A DNA stretch of 7,842 bases from Thermoplasmatota archaeon (GTDB taxonomy: Archaea > Thermoplasmatota > Penumbrarchaeia > Penumbrarchaeales > Penumbrarchaeaceae). The notes under the pieces were generated by a model. It saw nothing but the letters and a program-made list of their open reading frames with translations. It did no database searches and was not told the origin of the DNA. Made by a program: the position numbers and the translations under genes. Below, piece after piece: positions 5,247 through 7,842 of this stretch. Positions within the stretch are counted from its first letter, which is position 1. Each line of letters starts with the position of its first letter. The stretch lies in NCBI GenBank assembly GCA_030595585.1, contig JAUVCY010000072.1, positions 1 to 7,842 of the forward strand. The letters are read 5' to 3'.

Positions 5247-6503
5247 CTACATTTTCAAGGAGAAGTTCGCCCTCACCAGTGGGAGAAGCAGTTTCATGGC
5301 CTGTGCGGTATATCCCTTTCTGGTCAACGACCAGATCCCTGACCCCAGGGCCTTTCTTCTCCTTGAGTCGAAGAATGCATCAACCTCCGTTCCAGATATC
5401 ACCACCTCGATCATCGAGACCATCTGGTCTATCTGATGGTCCTCAAGGGAGTCCATGATCGTCTCCCTGGCCCTCATCCTCTTTTTCAGGTCTGGAACGA
5501 TCTTCTCATTGATCCACGTCGTGTATTCGTTAACGGGATCGACGTGTGCGATCGAGGAGCCTGCCAGATGGCCCGATAGGATCGAGTTCTTCATGCCGAA
5601 ACCCAGCAGAGGGTCTGTCAACCTCGCCGATTCTCCTGCAAGCAGGATCTTTCCTTTTCCGAATCGTATTCCCGGTGTGACCGGCACACTTCCGAACACA
5701 TCGCATACCTTGTGTGATGGCCCCAGACCCTCCCTGATGGCGGGGGTCGCGAGGAACCTCTCCAGATATTCGCCGTAAGATGTGCCTTTCGGGACCATGT
5801 GAGGCCTCATGGTCGTGACCACTGTGACCTCCTCCCTCGAGGGGAGCACATAGGAGTACTCTCCCGGGCACAGTCTGCTTCCCAGCCAGCACTGGGCGAT
5901 CCCCGGCTCAAATCCATGGGGCCCTTTGAAATGGCGGCCGATCCCTATCGCAATGTCCTTTCGAAATAGCGGCGAGGCGATCCCTTTGCCCACGGTCGTT
6001 GACCTGCCGTCGGCACCAATTATGATGTCCGCCCTCATATCGAAACGATCGTCACCCTTTGTAATTGTCAATCTCCCATCGGGCGTTGCCCCCTCCACCC
6101 TGGTTCCGAACTCAATCTTGATACCTGCCCTTTCTATCCTCTCTATCATCTGGTGGTCGATGGACCCCTGGCCCCTCCTTCGAATGAAATATCCATGGGG
6201 CCTGTTGAGTCGGAAATCAAGGGGTTTCCCGGAAGGAGGATATATCTTCGCTCCAAGGTAGGCGGCCTCGGGCTCTATGTCGAATCCCATTTTCGATATC
6301 AGCTCCAGCGCGTCCCCATCCTGGGTGAGGTTCTGAAGCGCCTCGAAACTGGTTGTTTCGCTTTCCACTATCGAAGCCCTCTGCCTGGATTCGATCACCT
6401 CCACCGATGCTCCACTTTCGTATGCGCTGATCGCAGCTGCACATCCAGATGGCCCGGCCCCCACGACAATCACTTTTTTCCTGTTCATGCTGCTTCTTGA
6501 CAT
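5247..6503 (-). CDS. FAD-dependent oxidoreductase, geranylgeranyl-reductase family (divergent)
   Basis: This 418-residue protein has the layout of the geranylgeranyl reductase / PHBH-type flavoprotein family. The N-terminal Rossmann motif GAGPSG is at 15-20, with the ribose-binding acid E38 closing VEVIE. The internal IIIGADGRST is at 161-169, and a C-terminal FAD-contact segment, LLAGESARLTDPLLGFGM, is at 287-304. Family members saturate double bonds in isoprenoid chains, including archaeal lipids and quinones; others are hydroxylases. Here the usual GDAAG reads GESAR (Asp to Glu291), and the aromatic motif usually written YxWxFP reads YSYVLP (216-221). It may therefore be a side branch and not the main lipid reductase. 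ATG 6503 is kept as the start because a TATA box predicts a start near 6509; ATG 6488 is the alternative. The next gene downstream makes a flavin precursor (ribA). Confidence 0.87.
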   Translation of the reverse strand: MSRSSMNRKKVIVVGAGPSGCAAAISAYESGASVEVIESRQRASIVESETTSFEALQNLTQDGDALELISKMGFDIEPEAAYLGAKIYPPSGKPLDFRLNRPHGYFIRRRGQGSIDHQMIERIERAGIKIEFGTRVEGATPDGRLTITKGDDRFDMRADIIIGADGRSTTVGKGIASPLFRKDIAIGIGRHFKGPHGFEPGIAQCWLGSRLCPGEYSYVLPSREEVTVVTTMRPHMVPKGTSYGEYLERFLATPAIREGLGPSHKVCDVFGSVPVTPGIRFGKGKILLAGESARLTDPLLGFGMKNSILSGHLAGSSIAHVDPVNEYTTWINEKIVPDLKKRMRARETIMDSLEDHQIDQMVSMIEVVISGTEVDAFFDSRRRKALGSGIWSLTRKGYTAQAMKLLLPLVRANFSLKM

Positions 6504-6529
6504 GAACGGTAAGAATCGACCTCAGACCT

Positions 6530-6540
6530 TTTTATATAGT
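6530..6540 (-). promoter_or_regulatory. TATA box of the flavoprotein gene
   Basis: The minus strand reads ACTATATAAAA, a near-consensus archaeal TATA box. Its centre (about 6535) predicts a start near 6509, six bases before ATG 6503, hence an almost leaderless transcript. No ribosome site is seen at the ATG, which agrees. Confidence 0.65.
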
Positions 6541-6568
6541 GGTCAATATATTAACCAGGTTTATATAG
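6531..6568. repeat. Direct repeat TTTATATAG flanking the dyad
   Basis: Identical nine-base copies occur at 6531-6539 and 6560-6568, 29 bases apart, one on each side of the dyad. The left copy serves the minus-strand promoter. The right copy is too close to ATG 6579 to set its start, so it may be a second minus-strand TATA box (predicted start near 6537) or a binding half-site. Confidence 0.5.
6541..6556. promoter_or_regulatory. 16-base dyad, candidate operator and plus-strand TATA element
   Basis: GGTCAATATATTAACC is symmetric in 14 of 16 positions, the only mismatched pair being the fourth from each end. It lies between the two divergent genes. Its AT core is centred about 30 bases before ATG 6579, so on the plus strand it can be the TATA box of the regulator gene, giving a leader of a few bases. 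A regulator bound here would block that promoter and overlap the upstream side of the flavoprotein promoter. Confidence 0.5.
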
Positions 6569-6578
6569 AGACGATAAA

Positions 6579-7250
6579 ATGGATGGGAAAAGGCTGAAGA
6601 AGGTCACAGTCGAGTTCAGGCCCAAGATACTCAGAGAGGTGGGTTATTCCGATCTGTTGAAAGGGATCGACAGCATCACCGTCCTCTCCCCGATATCATT
6701 GATGCCCGAGAGGTCCGCCATTATGGGGGTCGTAAAATGGTCGGGAAAGGAGAATATGGGCCAGTTCACGCAGAACCCACTCATCGATCAGGTGGTGGAT
6801 ATGGGGGCCGTCAAGGACGGAAGAATGTACCTTATCATGGGGAGGGAGGAGCCGTGGTACTATCAGATGATCCAGATGGTCATGGAGGACCTGAACGTAT
6901 TCCTGGACTGGCCCGTCATCCTCGGGCCCGAAAGGATAAGGATCGGATGGATCGGATACATGGAGAACATAGCGAAGCTGATGGAGCTGTTCGAGAAGAT
7001 GGAGATGGATGAGACCATCACATCCATAGTGAACTACGATCCCACAAGGTCGGGCCTTCTCGATGGGCTCACGTCAAAACAGTATGATGTCCTGAAGGAA
7101 TCCTACAGCAGGGGCTTCTTTGACGATAGAAGGAAGGTCACGATCAATCAGCTTGCAGGGGAACATGGGGTCTCCCCCGCATCGTACATGAAAACGCTCA
7201 GGAGGGGTCAGAGGAACCTTCTGAAAAAGCTCTTTTCGGATAATATTTGA
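6579..7250 (+). CDS. HTH_10 (bacterio-opsin activator type) transcription regulator
   Basis: This 223-residue cytosolic protein ends in a clear HTH_10 domain at about 163-216: LTSKQYDVLKESYSRGFFD, followed by the helix-turn-helix residues INQLAGEHGVSPASYMKTLRR and the closing RNLLKKLF. This arrangement is typical of archaeal Bat-like regulators (COG3413). The N-terminal 160 residues match no sensor domain that I recognise. They look like an alpha/beta ligand or partner domain, with a WYYQMIQMVMEDL helix and an ERIRIGWIG strand. There is no membrane helix. The gene is divergent from the flavoprotein gene across a 75-base region containing a dyad, so regulation of that gene and of itself is a reasonable inference. 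The frame starts at ATG 6579 with no ribosome site, consistent with a leaderless message. Confidence 0.88.
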   Translation: MDGKRLKKVTVEFRPKILREVGYSDLLKGIDSITVLSPISLMPERSAIMGVVKWSGKENMGQFTQNPLIDQVVDMGAVKDGRMYLIMGREEPWYYQMIQMVMEDLNVFLDWPVILGPERIRIGWIGYMENIAKLMELFEKMEMDETITSIVNYDPTRSGLLDGLTSKQYDVLKESYSRGFFDDRRKVTINQLAGEHGVSPASYMKTLRRGQRNLLKKLFSDNI

Positions 7251-7334
7251 ATACTGAGAATATCCATTGGTTTCCTATCAGAGTCACTGATCGGAAACAG
7301 ATCACGACATCCGAATAACGCCCTTTAGAATGTC

Positions 7335-7344
7335 AAATATATAT
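7335..7344 (+). promoter_or_regulatory. Orphan TATA-like element downstream of the regulator
   Basis: AAATATATAT lies in the 181-base gap between the regulator and the convergent surface-protein gene. It would place a plus-strand start near 7366, yet no convincing plus-strand gene follows; the first ATG (7380) opens only 12 codons. It could drive a small or antisense RNA, or be chance AT richness. Confidence 0.25.
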
Positions 7345-7352
7345 CGAATTAT

Positions 7353-7379
7353 ATTTCCTCTCAATTTCTCTCTTGCTCC
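7353..7379 (+). terminator. Pyrimidine-rich tract, possible terminator of the regulator gene
   Basis: The plus strand is almost all C and T here, with TTTCC and TTTCTCTC runs, about 100 bases after the regulator stop codon. Archaeal termination often uses T-rich tracts without hairpins. The T-runs are short, so this is tentative. Confidence 0.3.
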
Positions 7380-7431
7380 ATGAATATCGAACACCATGTT
7401 TCCCCGTTTCATCTGTAAGCATCAGTTATCT

Positions 7432-7842
7432 TCATCTTCTACTGATAACAACAAATGCGATGATCATGACGACCAGTGCAATGGCCACAATGATCCCAAC
7501 GATCACATAGATAACGGAGTTGTTATCCTCCTCCGTCTGAGCAGGTTCCTCACTCCCCTCACCGGGATTATCATCTATCCCTCTACGGTCCCCCTCCGTG
7601 ATCCTGACGTACTCGATCTTCTCAGAAAATAGATCATCATCGCCACTTTCAGGAAATGCCTTCACCAGTATCGATATGTCGTCTCCCACAATCCCCATCA
7701 TCACAGCATGGGCCATTGCAATATCCTCCTCAGGTCCTGTATAGGTGACCTGTTGAATAAATTCAAACACTGACCAATCTCCATTTCTGGAGGTATCACT
7801 AAAGAGGACCTTGGTGTTGAAGATCAAGTCAGAATCAGGCAC
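7432..7842 (-). CDS. C-terminal part of a membrane-anchored surface protein, cut by window edge
   Basis: The minus-strand frame enters from the right edge and ends at 7432, giving 136 visible residues. The GTG at the edge is just an in-frame codon, so the true start lies outside the window. About 85 residues of alternating hydrophobic pattern look like a beta-rich extracellular domain. They are followed by an acidic low-complexity linker (about 93-107, rich in Glu, Gly, Pro, Asp), a single membrane helix (about 109-133) and a short RR tail. This is the usual end of an archaeal type I surface protein, with its body outside and two arginines in the cytosol. I do not recognise the family. It converges on the regulator gene across a 181-base gap. 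Confidence 0.8.
   Translation of the reverse strand: MPDSDLIFNTKVLFSDTSRNGDWSVFEFIQQVTYTGPEEDIAMAHAVMMGIVGDDISILVKAFPESGDDDLFSEKIEYVRITEGDRRGIDDNPGEGSEEPAQTEEDNNSVIYVIVGIIVAIALVVMIIAFVVISRR

Noticed and set aside
5455..6500. Several 100-120 codon open frames on the plus strand
   Set aside because: All are shadows of the flavoprotein gene, with no promoter, ribosome site or domain features.
7380..7418. 12-codon open frame downstream of the orphan TATA-like element
   Set aside because: It is very short and has no ribosome site, so it is not supported as a gene.
7396..7632. 78-codon plus-strand frame rich in Asp, Asn and His at its start
   Set aside because: It is the reverse of the membrane anchor and linker codons of the surface protein; the apparent composition comes from the complement of Ile and Val codons.
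7432..7842. GTG at the right edge as the true start of the surface protein
   Set aside because: It is the first codon visible in the window, and the protein lacks a signal peptide there, so the gene must begin further right.

Overview
The window looks like part of an archaeal chromosome, probably Euryarchaeota in the broad sense and possibly Thermoplasmatota. The evidence is a bacterio-opsin-activator type HTH regulator (HTH_10 family), a geranylgeranyl-reductase-family flavoprotein, AT-rich TATA-like boxes about 25-45 bases before several start codons, short or absent 5' leaders, GGTGA/GGAGG-type ribosome sites on some genes, and heavy use of AGG/AGA arginine codons. The lineage is inferred from gene style, since there is no rRNA or tRNA gene. 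Coding density is high. The longest gene-free stretch is about 180 bases, and I see no mobile element or CRISPR array.

Layout from left to right. (1) Bases 1-490, minus strand: the N-terminal part of a secreted subtilisin-family protease that runs off the left edge. (2) A divergent promoter region (497-658) carrying a 14-base A-tract tandem repeat. (3) 659-1273, plus strand: a glyoxalase-II/ETHE1-like metallo-beta-lactamase-fold hydrolase. It converges, with a 13-base gap, on (4) 1287-1757, minus strand: a small zinc-ribbon protein of unknown function. (5) 1874-3271, minus strand: a PurF-like phosphoribosyltransferase whose glutaminase catalytic residues are missing. It lies downstream of (6) 3336-3935, minus strand: a YfbR/HDDC2-like HD-domain phosphohydrolase. 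(7) 4054-4419, plus strand: a small four-helix membrane protein. (8) 4519-5202, minus strand: bacterial-type GTP cyclohydrolase II (RibA), 44 bases downstream of (9) 5247-6503, minus strand: a divergent geranylgeranyl-reductase-like FAD enzyme. (10) A compact divergent promoter region (6504-6578) with a near-perfect 16-base dyad and two flanking copies of TTTATATAG. (11) 6579-7250, plus strand: the HTH_10 regulator. (12) 7432-7842, minus strand: the C-terminal part of a surface protein with a membrane anchor, running off the right edge.

Two themes tie the middle of the window together. Nucleotide and flavin metabolism is represented by RibA (uses GTP, first step to riboflavin), the FAD-dependent reductase, the HD nucleotidase and the PRPP-binding PurF paralogue. 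Local regulation is suggested by the HTH_10 gene, which shares its promoter region and dyad with the flavoprotein gene. The most unusual item is the PurF-like protein. Its N-terminal nucleophile cysteine is replaced by threonine and its glutamine-binding residues are lost, while its PRPP loop and four candidate iron-sulfur cysteines are kept. It is therefore unlikely to be an ordinary glutamine-dependent purine enzyme.
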